64,000 bases of DNA from Erwinia sp. (lineage in GTDB: Bacteria > Pseudomonadota > Gammaproteobacteria > Enterobacterales > Enterobacteriaceae): NCBI GenBank assembly GCA_964016415.1, contig OZ024666.1, positions 868,001-932,000 of the forward strand. Reading direction: 5' to 3'. The translations under genes and the position numbers were made by a program. A model generated the notes under the pieces. That model worked only from the letters and a program-made list of their open reading frames with translations, searched no databases and had not been told where the DNA came from. This document shows, piece by piece, positions 49,335 to 61,033 of the stretch (positions within the stretch are counted from its first letter, which is position 1; every line of letters begins with the position of its first letter).

Positions 49335-50927
49335 GTGCTAGTTTCCAGCAATGTTACGATGCAGTTTGGCAGTAAACCCCTGTTTGAAAATATCTCTGTC
49401 AAGTTCGGTGGTGGTAACCGCTACGGCTTGATTGGCGCTAACGGTAGTGGTAAGTCCACCTTTATGAAAATCCTTGGCGGAGATCTGACACCCAGTGCGG
49501 GTAATGTCTCTCTCGACCCCAATGAGCGAATCGGTAAATTACGTCAGGATCAGTTTGCTTTTGAGCAGTATACCGTTCTGGATACAGTAATCATGGGGCA
49601 CGGTGAACTTTGGGCAGTCAAAGAAGAGCGTGACCGTATTTACGCATTACCAGAAATGAGCGAAGAAGATGGCTATAAAGTCGCTGATCTTGAAGTGCTG
49701 TATGGTGAAATGGATGGATATACTGCCGAGGCTCGCGCGGGTGAGTTATTGCTCGGAGTGGGTATCCCTCTGGAACAACATTATGGCCCGATGAGCGAAG
49801 TCGCACCCGGCTGGAAATTACGTGTGCTTCTGGCACAGGCACTGTTTTCTAATCCTGATATTTTGCTACTGGATGAACCGACTAACAACCTGGATATCGA
49901 CACCATTCGCTGGCTGGAACAGGTTTTGAATGAGCGCGACAGTACCATGGTAATTATTTCCCATGATCGTCATTTTCTGAATATGGTGTGCACTCACATG
50001 GCAGATCTGGATTATGGCGAGCTGCGCGTCTATCCGGGTAATTATGATGAATATATGACCGCGGCTACGCAAGCAAGGGAGCGCCTGCTTTCGGATAACG
50101 CCAAGAAAATGGCGCAAATCAATGAACTGCAATCTTTCGTCAGCCGTTTTAGTGCTAACGCCTCCAAATCACGTCAGGCTACTTCAAGAGCAAAACAGAT
50201 TGATAAAATCAAGCTGGAAGAGGTGAAAGTATCCAGCCGGCAGAACCCCTTTATTCGGTTTGAGCAGGATAAAAAACTTTTTCGTAATGCACTGGAACTG
50301 GCAAATCTGAGTAAAGGATTCGAGCAGGGTCCCCTGTTTAGTAAACTTGATCTGTTGCTGGAGGTCGGTGAAAAACTGGCAATTCTTGGTCCTAATGGTA
50401 TCGGTAAGACGACATTGCTGAAAACTCTGGTAACAGAACTGACACCCGACAGCGGCAGTGTTAAGTGGTCAGAAAATGCACAAATCGGCTATTACGCCCA
50501 GGATCATGCTCATGATTTTGATAATGATTTGAGTGTGTTTGACTGGATGAGTCAGTGGAAACAGGAGAGTGATGACGAACAGGCCGTGCGCAGTATTCTC
50601 GGACGTTTGCTGTTCAGCCAGGACGACATCAAAAAACCGGCAAAAGTGTTGTCTGGTGGAGAAAAAGGACGGATGTTGTTTGGCAAGTTAATGATGCAAA
50701 AACCTAATATTCTGATCATGGATGAGCCTAACAATCACCTTGATATGGAATCGATTGAGGCGCTAAATATGGCACTCGAGATGTATGAAGGTACATTGAT
50801 CTTCGTTTCTCACGACCGTGAATTCGTCAGCTCTCTGGCAACACGCATTATTGAGATGGTGCCAGGTAAACTGCGCGATTTTACCGGGAACTACGAAGAT
50901 TATCTGCGGAGTCAGGGGATAGTCTGA
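49335..50927 (+). CDS. ybiT: ABC-F family ATPase YbiT
   Basis: Ribosome-associated ABC-F protein, 530 aa as in E. coli, thought to act on stalled translation. First domain Walker A is [10 protein letters not shown], Walker [13 protein letters not shown]; a charged linker follows around residues 240-310. Second domain Walker A is [10 protein letters not shown], signature LSGGEKGRM, Walker [12 protein letters not shown] (Asn where most have Thr). The GTG start at 49335 gives the exact E. coli N-terminus [12 protein letters not shown]. Highly conserved. Confidence 0.95.
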   Translation: MLVSSNVTMQFGSKPLFENISVKFGGGNRYGLIGANGSGKSTFMKILGGDLTPSAGNVSLDPNERIGKLRQDQFAFEQYTVLDTVIMGHGELWAVKEERDRIYALPEMSEEDGYKVADLEVLYGEMDGYTAEARAGELLLGVGIPLEQHYGPMSEVAPGWKLRVLLAQALFSNPDILLLDEPTNNLDIDTIRWLEQVLNERDSTMVIISHDRHFLNMVCTHMADLDYGELRVYPGNYDEYMTAATQARERLLSDNAKKMAQINELQSFVSRFSANASKSRQATSRAKQIDKIKLEEVKVSSRQNPFIRFEQDKKLFRNALELANLSKGFEQGPLFSKLDLLLEVGEKLAILGPNGIGKTTLLKTLVTELTPDSGSVKWSENAQIGYYAQDHAHDFDNDLSVFDWMSQWKQESDDEQAVRSILGRLLFSQDDIKKPAKVLSGGEKGRMLFGKLMMQKPNILIMDEPNNHLDMESIEALNMALEMYEGTLIFVSHDREFVSSLATRIIEMVPGKLRDFTGNYEDYLRSQGIV

Positions 50928-50936
50928 TTCAGAGCC

Positions 50937-50955
50937 GGGGCGTTATTCACGCCCC
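50937..50955. terminator. Hairpin shared by convergent ybiT and moeB
   Basis: Perfect 7-bp stem GGGGCGT/ACGCCCC with a 5-base loop, 10 bases after ybiT and overlapping the last codons of moeB. No strong T-run on either side. Confidence 0.5.
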
Positions 50956-51728
50956 TGCGTCAGGGTGGGATTGCAGTCAGTGCCACACACTTCGCATAAA
51001 GGATCTTGCCCAATGTTTAATCGACGAAACTCAAGGCTCATTGCATCGTAAAACAGTAAGTTACTGCGGTTAGTCTGACCATACTCAGTAAGAATTTTTA
51101 TGGCTTCCATCGCTTGCAGGCTTCCAATAACCCCTACCAGTGGCGCCATCACCCCCGCTTCAGAACAACTCAGATTACTCTCGGTAAACAGGCGACTAAT
51201 GCAGTGATAACAGGCGGTTTGTTTCCTCCAGGTAAAACAGGCCACTTGCCCTTCCATACGAATTGCTGCGCCGGAAACGAGAGGGATCTTATGAGTAAAA
51301 CACCCGAGGTTAATTTGTTCTCTGGTGATAAGATTATCCGTGCAATCTACGATCAGATCCTGTTTGGCAATCAGCGCCATGAGATCGCTCTCTGTCAGCT
51401 GTTGATTGATGCTATTCAGTACACAATGTGGATTAATTAGCGCAAGTTGCTGTTGTGCTGAAAAGACTTTGGCATGACCAATTAGTGCATCGTGATGCAA
51501 AAACTGGCGTTGCATATTCGAAAGTGACACATGATCAAAATCCAGCAAAGTCACATTGCCTACGCCAGCACTCACCAGATAAGTCGCGGCTGCACAACCC
51601 AGCCCACCAAGACCTATGATCAGAACGCGGCTGAGTTTAAGTTTTTCCTGTCCTTCGAAATCAAATCCTTTGAGTGAAATCTGCCGATGATAACGCAGCA
51701 TCTCTTCCTTGTTCAGTTCCTCTCCCAT
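50943..51728 (-). CDS. moeB: Molybdopterin-synthase adenylyltransferase MoeB
   Basis: E1-like enzyme that adenylates the MoaD Gly-Gly end with ATP. It is 261 aa (249 in E. coli). The nucleotide site is LIIGLGGLGCAAATYL, followed by LLDFDHVSLSNMQRQFL and VDCTDNL. Zinc cysteines are in CYHC and CEVC. GVMAPLVGVIGSLQAMEAIK is nearly invariant. It is translated 5 bases after moeA ends, so moeA-moeB is an operon working with moaD and moaE at 21.5-22.2 kb. Confidence 0.96.
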   Translation of the reverse strand: MGEELNKEEMLRYHRQISLKGFDFEGQEKLKLSRVLIIGLGGLGCAAATYLVSAGVGNVTLLDFDHVSLSNMQRQFLHHDALIGHAKVFSAQQQLALINPHCVLNSINQQLTESDLMALIAKQDLIVDCTDNLITREQINLGCFTHKIPLVSGAAIRMEGQVACFTWRKQTACYHCISRLFTESNLSCSEAGVMAPLVGVIGSLQAMEAIKILTEYGQTNRSNLLFYDAMSLEFRRLNIGQDPLCEVCGTDCNPTLTQGRE

Positions 51729-51733
51729 GCTGT

Positions 51734-52966
51734 TTATCCTTGCAGCAAATGATTGAACGGCTCTGCTTCAACCCACTCATCCGGGCTGACATCGCCTTGT
51801 TCGCGTGGCAGGACAATAAAACAGTTTGCCTGATTAAAGCTACTGAATACGTGCGACCCTTGCGCGCCGGTAGTTGTGACACGGAACTGTCCTTCAGGGG
51901 ACTGGTAGAGCCTTCCTCGTTGAAAGTCGATACGTCCAGGGTTTCTTTTTATCCGGCCATCAAGACGGGCACGGAGTCGTGGAGGGGTGATATTTTTTTC
52001 TCCTGCAAGATGGCGCAGCAAAGGCTGTACCAGCTGATAAAAGCTCACGACAGCGGATACCGGATTACCGGGCAGACCACAAAACCAGCTGTGCTGCAGC
52101 CGGCCAAAAGCGAAGGGTTTTCCTGGTTTTATCGCCAGTTTCCAGAAAGTTATCTTGCCCAGGCTCTCAAGGATAGTTCGTGTATAGTCAGCTTCACCAA
52201 CCGATACCCCCCCGCTACTGATCGTAACATCCGCCCAACTGTCAGCTTCAGTAAAGGTGTGTTTCAGGGTTTCGGGGCAATCAGGAATAATACCAAAATC
52301 GCGCACCTCACAGCCGAGTTTTTCCAGCATGATGCCAACAGCCAGGCGGTTGGTGTCATAAATCTGCCCTTCACTCAGTGGCTGGCCGGGAAGCTGCAGT
52401 TCATCCCCGGTAGAAAAAAGAGCGACTTTTGGCCGTCGAATCACACTCAACTGATTCAAACCGAGAGAGGCACAAAGGGGAAGCTGAGCAGTTCCAAGCC
52501 GACGCCCTGGTTCAATGATTGCGGAACCCGCACAGATATCTTCGCCTGCCAGACGGATGTGTTGTCCGGGGCTGACTGGTTGGTTAAATCGCACACCATC
52601 ACCTTCCACGGTAGCCAGTTCCTGCATGATAACGACATCGGCACCTGCAGGTAATGGTGCGCCTGTCATGATACGCACGCAGCTTCCCGTCGGCCATGGT
52701 TCTGAGAAAGGGAAACCTGCCAGCGCTTTACCCGCAACAGGAAATATCCTGTCAGTTGCAAAGTCTGCGTATCGCAAGGCATAACCATCCATTGCGGCGT
52801 TGGCAAAAGGCGGAACATCAACCGGAGAGATGATCGCAGTAGCCGTAATTCGGCCGCTGGCTTCGCGCAGCATACTCAGTTCGTCGTCAGTCAGTGGTGT
52901 AATGCTTTCCAGCATTACTTTCAGTGCATCATCGAGTGCAATAAGCCCCTGAGTAAAGGGTTCCAT
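51734..52966 (-). CDS. moeA: Molybdopterin molybdenumtransferase MoeA
   Basis: Inserts molybdenum into adenylated molybdopterin; 410 aa (411 in E. coli). Conserved stretches are [54 protein letters not shown] (catalytic Asp region) and [12 protein letters not shown]. Start 52966 follows AGGAG 6 bases upstream and fits homology; the open frame begins earlier, at 53044. First gene of moeAB. Confidence 0.96.
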   Translation of the reverse strand: MEPFTQGLIALDDALKVMLESITPLTDDELSMLREASGRITATAIISPVDVPPFANAAMDGYALRYADFATDRIFPVAGKALAGFPFSEPWPTGSCVRIMTGAPLPAGADVVIMQELATVEGDGVRFNQPVSPGQHIRLAGEDICAGSAIIEPGRRLGTAQLPLCASLGLNQLSVIRRPKVALFSTGDELQLPGQPLSEGQIYDTNRLAVGIMLEKLGCEVRDFGIIPDCPETLKHTFTEADSWADVTISSGGVSVGEADYTRTILESLGKITFWKLAIKPGKPFAFGRLQHSWFCGLPGNPVSAVVSFYQLVQPLLRHLAGEKNITPPRLRARLDGRIKRNPGRIDFQRGRLYQSPEGQFRVTTTGAQGSHVFSSFNQANCFIVLPREQGDVSPDEWVEAEPFNHLLQG

Positions 52967-53241
52967 AATTTCTCCTGAAGTAAAGGGGTGGCTATCAGTC
53001 GCCATTGCGAATAGCACAAATGCATGTTGAGTCCGTGGACACACTCTCTGCTATAAGCTAAATGTTTTGGTTATCCCGAAGGAACGCATATTCTTCTTTA
53101 CATCATTTTACCGTCTGCCTATAGTCAAAAAAAGCGTCTTCTTTAATAAATTCATTGAACTCAGTGCGTTATTACATTCTTGTCAGAAACAGCCTGACAA
53201 GGGATGCAGTACGTCGATGACAGGATTAACAGCAGGCTATT

Positions 53242-54176
53242 ATGTCTAAAGCAGCAATTGTTATTCATGGTGGTGCCGGCGCTATCACGCGCTCCGCTAT
53301 GAGTGCCGAACAGGAAGTGGAATATCGTTTATCTCTTGAGATGATTTTATCTACTGGTCAGGCAATTCTGGCTGACGGGGGAAGTGCGCTTGATGCGGTA
53401 ACTGAAGCCGTACGGCTTCTGGAAGAGTGCCCTTTGTTCAATGCTGGCAGAGGTGCCGTTTTCACCTCTGCAGAAACTCATGAGCTTGATGCGAGTATTA
53501 TGGAGGGTAAATCCCGTCAGGCGGGTGCAGTTGCGGGGGTATGGCATATACGAAATCATATTCTGGCAGCACGTGCGGTAATGGAACACAGTCCTCATCT
53601 GCTACTGATTGGCGAAGGCGCCGAGATCTTTGCCCGCGAATCGACTCTTGAGATGGTGGAAAATAGTTTTTTTCCACACCGGAACGTTTGGTTCAGCTCC
53701 GGCAGGCGAAGCAGGCAGATGTTGTGCAGCTTGATCATACGGCATTACCTGCAGCACAGAAAATGGGTACCGTCGGCGCAGTGGCACTCGACAGTTGCGG
53801 TAATCTGGCCGCGGCTACCTCAACAGGTGGAATGACCAACAAAAAAGTCGGGCGAGTGGGTGACTCTCCATTAATTGGCGCTGGCTGCTATGCTGATAAC
53901 CAGACCGTTGCCGTTTCCTGTACTGGTACAGGAGAAGCGTTTATACGTTTGTCTGCCGCATATGATATCCATGCCATGATGGCCTACGGCGGGTATGGTT
54001 TACAGCAGGCCTGCGAGGTGATGGTGAATCAGAAATTGCCCTCGCTAGGCGGCAGTGGTGGGTTGATTGCGATCGACAGTCACGGTAACGTCGCGCTGCC
54101 TTTTAATAGCGAGGGAATGTACAGAGGCTATGCTTATGTGGGCAGTGAGCCAATTGTCGCTATCTATTCATCGTAA
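53242..54176 (+). pseudogene. iaaA: iaaA, isoaspartyl peptidase, frameshifted
   Basis: Ntn-hydrolase that cleaves isoaspartyl dipeptides and asparagine. Codons 1-143 (VIHGGAGAI, VRLLEECPLFNAGRGAVFT, HELDASIMEG) run into a T7 tract at 53667-53673, after which homology continues in another frame (STPERLVQL..., then MGTVGAVALDSCGNLAAATSTGGMTNKKVGRVGDSP with the nucleophile Thr). Eight Ts would give an intact 311-aa protein (321 in E. coli). A single-base loss, real or an assembly error, separates the alpha and beta subunit regions. It sits directly before gsiA, as in E. coli. Confidence 0.88.
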
Positions 54177-54187
54177 CAGAAGGGGAG

Positions 54188-56034
54188 ATGATGACCCGCA
54201 GTTCAATTTTGTCTCCTGAATCAATGCTCTCTGTGAAGGCATTAAGCGTCAGTTTTCGACAACATCAACAGGTCATTCAGGCCGTAAATACTCTCTCTTT
54301 TGAAGTAAAGAAGGGAGAAACGCTGGCGATTGTCGGTGAGTCTGGCTCAGGAAAATCAGTAACGTCGCTGTCGCTGATGCGGCTTATCGAGCAGGGTGGG
54401 GGGACTATCGATCACGGAGAAATCTGGCTGCGCCGGCGCGACGATACTCTGGTGAATATGGTTGAAGCATCTGTTACGACATTGCGCCGAATCCGCGGTG
54501 GGGATATGGCCATGGTATTTCAGGAGCCAATGACCTCATTAAATCCGGTATTTCCGGTTGGTGAGCAGATTGCCGAATCTGTTCGTCTGCACCAGAGAAA
54601 AGATCATCAGGCGGCACGCGTCGAAGCACTGCACATGCTGGATCTGGTCAGGATGCCTGATGCCAGAGGTGTTTATACCCGCTATCCTCATCAACTCTCA
54701 GGGGGACAACGGCAGCGTATCATGATTGCAATGGCCATCTGTTGTCGTCCTGGTATGCTGATTGCTGATGAGCCAACCACGGCACTGGATGTCACCGTTC
54801 AGGCGCAAATTCTGCAATTAATACGCGAATTACAACAAGAGCTGCAGATGGGGGTGTTGTTCATCACCCATGATATGGGAGTGGTGGCTGAGATTGCTGA
54901 TCGGGTATTGGTCATGCAGCATGGCAACCAGGTTGAAAGTGCAACCTCAGAAAAGCTTTTTTCCGCGCCACAGCAACCTTACACACAAGCATTGCTCGCT
55001 GCGATTCCTCGTCCTGGCGCAATGAAAGGAACGCTCTACCCACAATATTTTCCACTGCCTGGTGAGTCGCAACAACCAGGTATCCAGCATGATACCGTAC
55101 TGCACTCGGGATCTCCATTGCTCGAGGTCCGCGGATTAGTCACTCGTTTTCCCCTGCGTGGCGGAATACTGAATCGGGTCCAGCGCTGTGTGCATGCAGT
55201 GGAAATATAAGTTTTTATCTCAGGCAGGGTGAAACACTCGCACTGGTCGGAGAGTCCGGGTGTGGTAAATCAACCACTGCGCGTGCACTGCTCAGACTGG
55301 TTGAGAGCCAGGCAGGGGAAATTTACTTCTCTGGTCAGCGGATTGATACGCTGAGTGCTGCGGAGTTTGCACCTCTTCGACGGGATATTCAGCTGGTTTT
55401 TCAGGATCCATATGCATCACTCGATCCACGTTTGACTATCGGTTTCTCAATTATGGAGCCTTTGCTGATTCATGGTATGGCGACAGGCAAAGCGGCGGAA
55501 AAACGTGTGGCTGAATTATTGGTTAGGGTAGGTTTATTACCTGAGCATGCCAGCCGCTACCCACATGAATTTTCAGGCGGTCAACGGCAACGCATCTATA
55601 TTGCTCGTGCCTTAGCCTTGCAGCCAAAACTGATCATTGCTGATGAGTCAGTCTCAGCACTTGATGTCTCTGTGCAGGCGCAAATCATTAATCTGTTACT
55701 TGATTCACAGAGAGAGACAGGGGTCGCACTGTTGTTTATCTCTCACGATATGGCGGTGGTTGAGCGTATAAGCCATCGTGTTGCCGTGATGTATCTTGGG
55801 CAAATCGTTGAAACCGGCAGCCGACAGGCAGTATTTGAAAATCCACAACACCCTTATACACGCCAACTGATGGCAGCTGTGCCGATTGCTGATCCTGGCC
55901 GCCGGAGGCAGACGAAAGTCATGATCTCGCAGGATGTCCCGTCGCCGGTACGCGCTGTGGGAGACTCGCCGGAAATTGTCCAGTTAATTGAAGTTGAACA
56001 GGGTCACTATGTTGCACATCACGATAAGGGCTGA
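54188..56034 (+). pseudogene. gsiA: gsiA, glutathione importer ATPase, frameshifted
   Basis: Double ABC ATPase of the glutathione importer GsiABCD. The first domain is intact (Walker [36 protein letters not shown]). The frame stops at 55208-55210 right after VHAVE. The second domain ([49 protein letters not shown], ending 56034) continues in the next frame. One extra A at 55203-55205 (AAA to AAAA) restores VHAVENISFYL and a 615-aa protein (623 in E. coli). If the lesion is real, the importer lacks its second ATPase domain. Confidence 0.88.
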
Positions 56035-56043
56035 CAGGCCCTT
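56026..56043 (+). other. Intercistronic hairpin gsiA-gsiB
   Basis: AAGGGC/GCCCTT stem (56026-56031 with 56038-56043) spans the gsiA stop codon and precedes the gsiB ribosome-binding site. A partial stop or RNA processing signal is possible. Confidence 0.4.
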
Positions 56044-56073
56044 AACTTTGTTATCACACATACGGAGAACAAT

Positions 56074-57609
56074 ATGATGATCAGAACGAGCAAAGTTATC
56101 GCACTGGCAGGTGTGATCGCTGGCAGTATGGCATTACCGGTATGGGCGGCGAAAGATGCCGTGATTGCTGTTGGTTCGAACTTCACCACACTTGATCCCT
56201 ATGATGCGAACGACACGTTATCACAAGCGGTGGCGAAATCGTTTTATCAGGGCTTATTTGGTTTTGATAAAATGATGAAACTGGAACCCGTACTGGCTGA
56301 AGGGTATCAGGTGAGCGGGGACGGCATAATTTACACGATCAAGTTACGTCAGGGGATTACTTTTCAGGATGGAACGCTGTTTAACGCTGATGCCGTGAAG
56401 GTCAATCTGGATCGTGCCAGTAATCCGGAAAATAAACTTAAGCGCTACAATCTGTTCAAGTCTATCAGTGCCACTGAGGTTGTTGATCCTTACACCGTGA
56501 AAATTACCCTCAGGCAGCCTTTCTCGGCGTTTATTAACACACTCGCCAGTCCGGCAGCCGCGATGATCTCACCAGCAGCCTTGAAAAAGTATGGCAAAGA
56601 TATTGGTTTTCATCCTGTGGGTACCGGTCCCTACGAATTCGTCGCCTGGAACCAGACTGATTATGTCAAAGTACAAAAGTACCCAGGTTACTGGAAATCC
56701 GGCTATCCAAAGCTTGATTCAATCACCTGGCGCCCGGTTGTGGACAACAATACCCGTGCAACTATGTTACAGACCGGGGAAGCCAATTTCGCATTTCCGG
56801 TTCCTTATGAGCAGGCTGCTTTATTAGAAAAAAATCCGCAGATTGATTTAGTCAGCTCACCTTCCATCATGCAGCGTTACATCAGTATGAATGTCACGCA
56901 GAAGCCTTTTGATAACCCGAAAGTACGCGAAGCATTGAATTATGCCATCAACCGTCAGGCGCTTATCAAAGTCGCCTTTGCTGGCTATGCAACCCCGGCT
57001 ACGGGGATTGTGCCCGAAGCCATCGCCGGGGCACAGCAGTATCCGGCAATCAAATATGATCCGGCTAAAGCGCGCGAGTTATTAAAGGAAGCGGGTTATC
57101 CAGAGGGTTTCTCAACCACCTTATGGTCTTCTCATAACCACAGTACTGCGAAAAAAGTGTTGCAGTTTACTCAGCAGCAACTGGCGCAGGTTGGTGTCAA
57201 AGTCACACTGACAGCCATGGATGCCGGACAACGTGCTGCAGAAGTCGAGAGTAAAGGGCAAAAAGAGAGTGATGTAAGGATGTTCTACACTGGCTGGTCG
57301 GCTTCAACGGGTGAGGCAAACTGGGCACTCACTCCTTTGTTCGCTACCGACTCCTGGCCACCTGCAATTTTTAATACGGCATTTTACAGTAATTCACAGG
57401 TGGACAGTGATCTGGCACAGGCATTGCGCACCACTGATAATCAAGAGAAAACCGCACTTTATAAAGATGCGCAGGATCGTATCTGGCATGATCAACCCTG
57501 GATACCATTGATCGTGGAGCGGCTGGTCTCTGCCAATACTAAAAACCTCACCGGTTTTTATGTGATGCCAGATACATCGTTCAATTTTGATGATGCTGAT
57601 ATGCAGTAG
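56074..57609 (+). CDS. gsiB: Glutathione-binding periplasmic protein GsiB
   Basis: Solute-binding protein of the SBP-5 (peptide/nickel) family, 511 aa (512 in E. coli), delivering glutathione to GsiCD. A signal peptide covers 1-25 (PVWA cleavage), followed by [35 protein letters not shown]. Family stretches include [13 protein letters not shown] and [27 protein letters not shown] upstream of the ATG. It is bracketed by hairpins, as often seen for abundant binding proteins. Confidence 0.95.
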   Translation: MMIRTSKVIALAGVIAGSMALPVWAAKDAVIAVGSNFTTLDPYDANDTLSQAVAKSFYQGLFGFDKMMKLEPVLAEGYQVSGDGIIYTIKLRQGITFQDGTLFNADAVKVNLDRASNPENKLKRYNLFKSISATEVVDPYTVKITLRQPFSAFINTLASPAAAMISPAALKKYGKDIGFHPVGTGPYEFVAWNQTDYVKVQKYPGYWKSGYPKLDSITWRPVVDNNTRATMLQTGEANFAFPVPYEQAALLEKNPQIDLVSSPSIMQRYISMNVTQKPFDNPKVREALNYAINRQALIKVAFAGYATPATGIVPEAIAGAQQYPAIKYDPAKARELLKEAGYPEGFSTTLWSSHNHSTAKKVLQFTQQQLAQVGVKVTLTAMDAGQRAAEVESKGQKESDVRMFYTGWSASTGEANWALTPLFATDSWPPAIFNTAFYSNSQVDSDLAQALRTTDNQEKTALYKDAQDRIWHDQPWIPLIVERLVSANTKNLTGFYVMPDTSFNFDDADMQ

Positions 57610-57617
57610 TGACATCG

Positions 57618-57642
57618 CCCTGTCTGCCAGTCGCAGGCAGGG
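57618..57642 (+). other. Strong hairpin gsiB-gsiC
   Basis: Ten-pair stem CCCTGTCTGC/GCAGGCAGGG (one G-T pair), 5-base loop, 8 bases after gsiB and just before gsiC. No T-run. It probably stabilises the gsiB message against 3' decay or reduces read-through to the permease genes. Confidence 0.7.
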
Positions 57643-57656
57643 ATGACGGACTATTT

Positions 57657-58577
57657 ATGCTGAGTTATATCGTAAAACGATTGTTGGGGCTAATCCCCAC
57701 ACTGCTTATTGTCGCTGTGGTGGTTTTCTTGTTTGTCCATCTGTTGCCTGGTGATCCTGCGCGACTGATTGCCGGACCTGAAGCCGATGCAACAGTGGTT
57801 GAGTTGGTGCGTCAAAATTTGGGGCTGGATAAACCATTGCCAGTGCAGTTTTGGCACTATATCAGCCACGCCGTACAAGGTGACTTTGGATTATCAATGG
57901 TGTCACGACGTCCGGTGATTGATGAAATTGCCAGTCGTTTCATGCCGACTTTCTGGTTAACGCTGGGAAGTATGTTTTGGGCTGTTATTTTCGGAATGGC
58001 CATAGGGCTGACTTCAGCCATATGGCGTAATCGATGGCCAGACAGAGTCGGAATGACGCTTGCCGTTTCGGGCATCTCATTTCCCGCTTTTGCCCTGGGT
58101 ATGCTTCTGCAGCAGCTTTTTTCGGTAGAGTTGGGCTGGTTGCCTTCTGTGGGAGCGGGTAGCTGGCAACACTATATTTTACCGTCATTTACCCTGGGAG
58201 CAGGGGTCGCGGCAGTGATGGCACGTTTTACCCGTGCTGCCTTCGCTGATGTTATCCAGGAAGATTACATACGTACAGCCCGAGCCAAAGGGGTCAGTGA
58301 GTTTTTTGTCATTATGAAACATGGGCTACGTAATGCCATGATCCCGGTTGTCACGATGATGGGCTTGCAGTTTGGTTTTTTGCTTGGTGGATCAATTGTC
58401 GTGGAAGTGGTTTTTAACTGGCCTGGCCTGGGACGTCTGTTAGTTGATTCTGTTGAAATGCGTGATTATCCGGTATTGCAGGCACAGGTATTGTTATTCT
58501 CCCTGGAGTTCCTGCTGATCAACCTTATTGTGGATGTACTCTACGCCTTGATTAATCCTGCTATCCGTTATCGGTGA
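57657..58577 (+). CDS. gsiC: Glutathione ABC transporter permease GsiC
   Basis: Inner-membrane permease, 306 aa as in E. coli, DppB/OppB type with six spans. The N-terminus [19 protein letters not shown], the LLPGDPARL loop, the EAA-like segment [30 protein letters not shown] and the [23 protein letters not shown] motif are characteristic. Start 57657 fits homology. The stop overlaps the possible gsiD GTG start. Confidence 0.96.
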   Translation: MLSYIVKRLLGLIPTLLIVAVVVFLFVHLLPGDPARLIAGPEADATVVELVRQNLGLDKPLPVQFWHYISHAVQGDFGLSMVSRRPVIDEIASRFMPTFWLTLGSMFWAVIFGMAIGLTSAIWRNRWPDRVGMTLAVSGISFPAFALGMLLQQLFSVELGWLPSVGAGSWQHYILPSFTLGAGVAAVMARFTRAAFADVIQEDYIRTARAKGVSEFFVIMKHGLRNAMIPVVTMMGLQFGFLLGGSIVVEVVFNWPGLGRLLVDSVEMRDYPVLQAQVLLFSLEFLLINLIVDVLYALINPAIRYR

Positions 58578-58582
58578 ATAAG

Positions 58583-59491
58583 ATGATAAAAAACTGGCGA
58601 CGTCGGGCAGCACTTTCTGCAATGCCGCTACTTGATGCCCGATCTATTCGTACCCCCTGGCATGAGTTCTGGCGAGGTTTTCGCCAGCAGCATCTCGCCT
58701 TAATGGCGGGAGGCTTCCTGGTGTTATTACTGTTGGTGGCTCTGCTTGCACCCTGGCTGGCCCCCTTCGATGCGGAGAACTATTTCAATTATGACCGCCT
58801 GAATCAGGGGCCTTCGTTATTGCACTGGTTTGGTGTGGATGCATTGGGTCGTGACATTTTCAGTCGGGTGTTATTAGGTGCCCGCGCTTCACTTTTTTCG
58901 GGTGTAGTCTCTGTTGCCGCAGGAGGTCTTATCGGCGCGGCGCTGGGGTTGCTGGCTGGCTATTATGAAGGACGCTGGGATCGTGTAGTGATGCGAATCA
59001 GTGATGTACTGTTTGCGTTTCCGGGGATTTTACTGGCGATTGCAATTGTGGCCATTCTGGGTAAAGGGATGATCAATGTGGTGATTGCCGTGGCTATTTT
59101 CAGTATTCCTGCTTTTGCCCGCCTGGTAAGGGGCAATACACTGGTACTGAAACGCATGACTTTTATCGAGTCAGCAAAAAGTATGGGGGCTTCGGATGTG
59201 ACGATTATGTTACGTCATATTTTACCAGGGACTTTATCGGCGATAGTGGTCTATTTTACGATGCGTATCGGAACGGCGATAATCAGTGCTGCCAGTCTCT
59301 CATTTCTCGGCCTGGGAGTTCAGGCTCCGACCCCTGAATGGGGTGCAATGTTGAATGATGCTCGTTCAGACATGGCGCTGGCGCCACATATTGCCTTGTT
59401 TCCCGGGGCTGCTATTTTTCTAACGGTACTTGCGTTTAATTTACTGGGGGATGGTCTGCGTGATGCGCTCGATCCCCGACAGAAAGTATAA
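58583..59491 (+). CDS. gsiD: Glutathione ABC transporter permease GsiD
   Basis: Second permease, DppC/OppC type, 302 aa from ATG 58583 (303 in E. coli). An in-frame GTG at 58574 overlapping the gsiC stop would add three residues and could be the coupled start. The N-terminal [63 protein letters not shown] and the EAA loop [22 protein letters not shown] are conserved. Last gene of the gsi operon. Confidence 0.95.
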   Translation: MIKNWRRRAALSAMPLLDARSIRTPWHEFWRGFRQQHLALMAGGFLVLLLLVALLAPWLAPFDAENYFNYDRLNQGPSLLHWFGVDALGRDIFSRVLLGARASLFSGVVSVAAGGLIGAALGLLAGYYEGRWDRVVMRISDVLFAFPGILLAIAIVAILGKGMINVVIAVAIFSIPAFARLVRGNTLVLKRMTFIESAKSMGASDVTIMLRHILPGTLSAIVVYFTMRIGTAIISAASLSFLGLGVQAPTPEWGAMLNDARSDMALAPHIALFPGAAIFLTVLAFNLLGDGLRDALDPRQKV

Positions 59492-59495
59492 TGGC

Positions 59496-59522
59496 ACCGC
59501 CAGCGTTCAATTCGCCGGCGGT
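59496..59522. terminator. Hairpin between convergent gsiD and rimO
   Basis: Imperfect stem ACCGCC-A-GCG/CGC-C-GGCGGT just past both genes; it lacks a clear T-run, so its termination strength is uncertain. Confidence 0.45.
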
Positions 59523-59532
59523 CCGGGTGAGA

Positions 59533-60861
59533 TCAGATGACAGATGCCCATAAATCATATTCATCTGCATGTTCGACGCGTACCCGGAGAATGTCTCCTG
59601 GCTTAACCGAAGTTTCACCGTTCAGATAGACGGCTCCATCAATTTCAGGCGCGTCGGCCATACTTCTGCCGATAGCGCCTTCATCGTCAACTTCATCAAT
59701 GATCACCAGGATAGTACGTCCTACTTTCTCCTGCAGACGTTCAGCAGAAATTTTTTGTTGTAATGCCATAAAGCGGTCGTAACGTGCCTCTTTGACCGCT
59801 TCACTCACCTGATCAGCCAACGTATTCGCGGTAGCCCCTTCGACCGGGCTGTATTTAAAACAACCAACTCTGTCCAGGCGGGCAGCCTGCAGGAAGTCGA
59901 GCAATAGCTGGAAATCTTCTTCCGTTTCGCCAGGGAAACCGACAATGAAAGTAGAGCGCAGGGTCAGCTCAGGGCATATTTCGCGCCAGCGATGGATACG
60001 TTCCAGGGTACGTTCCACTGAACCCGGTCGTTTCATCAGTTTTAATATGCGCGGGCTGGCATGTTGCAGAGGGATATCCAGGTAAGGCAGTATTTTACCT
60101 TCTGCCATCAATGGAATGACGTCATCGACATGTGGATAGGGATAGACATAGTGCAGACGCACCCATACACCCAGCCGCGACAGTTGTTCACATAAGCTGT
60201 ACATACTGCTTTTCACTGGTTGTCCATTCCAGAACCCGGTGCGATGTTTGACATCAACGCCATAGGCCGAGGTGTCCTGTGAAATGACCAGTAACTCTTT
60301 CACACCGGCTTCCACCAGCCGTCGTGCTTCATCAAGTACCTCACCAACCGGACGGCTATCAAGATCGCCTCGCATAGAAGGAATGATACAAAATGTACAG
60401 CGGTGATTACAGCCTTCGGAAATTTTCAGATAAGCATAATGACGAGGTGTTAATTTCACACCCTGTTCAGGAACCAGACTGGTATACGGATTATGCGCTG
60501 GCTTCGGGACATAGCGATGGACATGGGACAGAACCTGCTCATAGCTGTGTGGTCCGGTGATTTCCAATACTTTAGGATGGACTTCGCGAATTTGGTTCTC
60601 TTTCGCGCCGAGACAACCCGTGACAATCACTTTTCCATTTTCGTTCAGTGCTTCACCAATCGCCTCCAGTGATTCCTGTACCGCACTGTCAATAAAGCCG
60701 CAGGTGTTAACGATGACAATTTCTGCATCATTGTAGCGCGGAACGACATCATACCCTTCAGTGCGCAGTTCGGTGAGGATACGCTCTGAATCAACGAGAT
60801 TTTTCGGGCAACCGAGCGAAACAAAACCCACTCTCGGTGCCATGGTTATATTTTCTGACAT
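59533..60861 (-). CDS. rimO: Ribosomal protein S12 methylthiotransferase RimO
   Basis: Radical SAM enzyme that adds a methylthio group to Asp88 of ribosomal protein S12; 442 aa (441 in E. coli). The N-terminal UPF0004 domain holds Cys of SLGCPKN, VNTCGF and VTGCLG for one cluster; the radical SAM motif is CNHRCTFC; a TRAM domain lies at the C-terminus ([20 protein letters not shown]). Start 60861 with GGAAAAAG upstream fits E. coli; the open frame begins at 61071 without similarity. Confidence 0.97.
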   Translation of the reverse strand: MSENITMAPRVGFVSLGCPKNLVDSERILTELRTEGYDVVPRYNDAEIVIVNTCGFIDSAVQESLEAIGEALNENGKVIVTGCLGAKENQIREVHPKVLEITGPHSYEQVLSHVHRYVPKPAHNPYTSLVPEQGVKLTPRHYAYLKISEGCNHRCTFCIIPSMRGDLDSRPVGEVLDEARRLVEAGVKELLVISQDTSAYGVDVKHRTGFWNGQPVKSSMYSLCEQLSRLGVWVRLHYVYPYPHVDDVIPLMAEGKILPYLDIPLQHASPRILKLMKRPGSVERTLERIHRWREICPELTLRSTFIVGFPGETEEDFQLLLDFLQAARLDRVGCFKYSPVEGATANTLADQVSEAVKEARYDRFMALQQKISAERLQEKVGRTILVIIDEVDDEGAIGRSMADAPEIDGAVYLNGETSVKPGDILRVRVEHADEYDLWASVI

Positions 60862-61033
60862 TGCTTTTTCCAGTTTACTACTACTTTTTGTGCGGGATTC
60901 TACCGGGGAAGTGGATAAATTTATAGCGGAAGATGATTTGACCATCCTGCACCTACTGATGACAATCAGATAACCATAGTCAGAGAGTCTCTGATTGTCA
61001 TGAGGATGCGTACTCAGAACCGGAAATACCCGA

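Noticed and set aside
51674-52654. 326-codon plus-strand frame antisense to moeA
   Set aside because: moeA on the opposite strand has all family motifs; this frame is a shadow.
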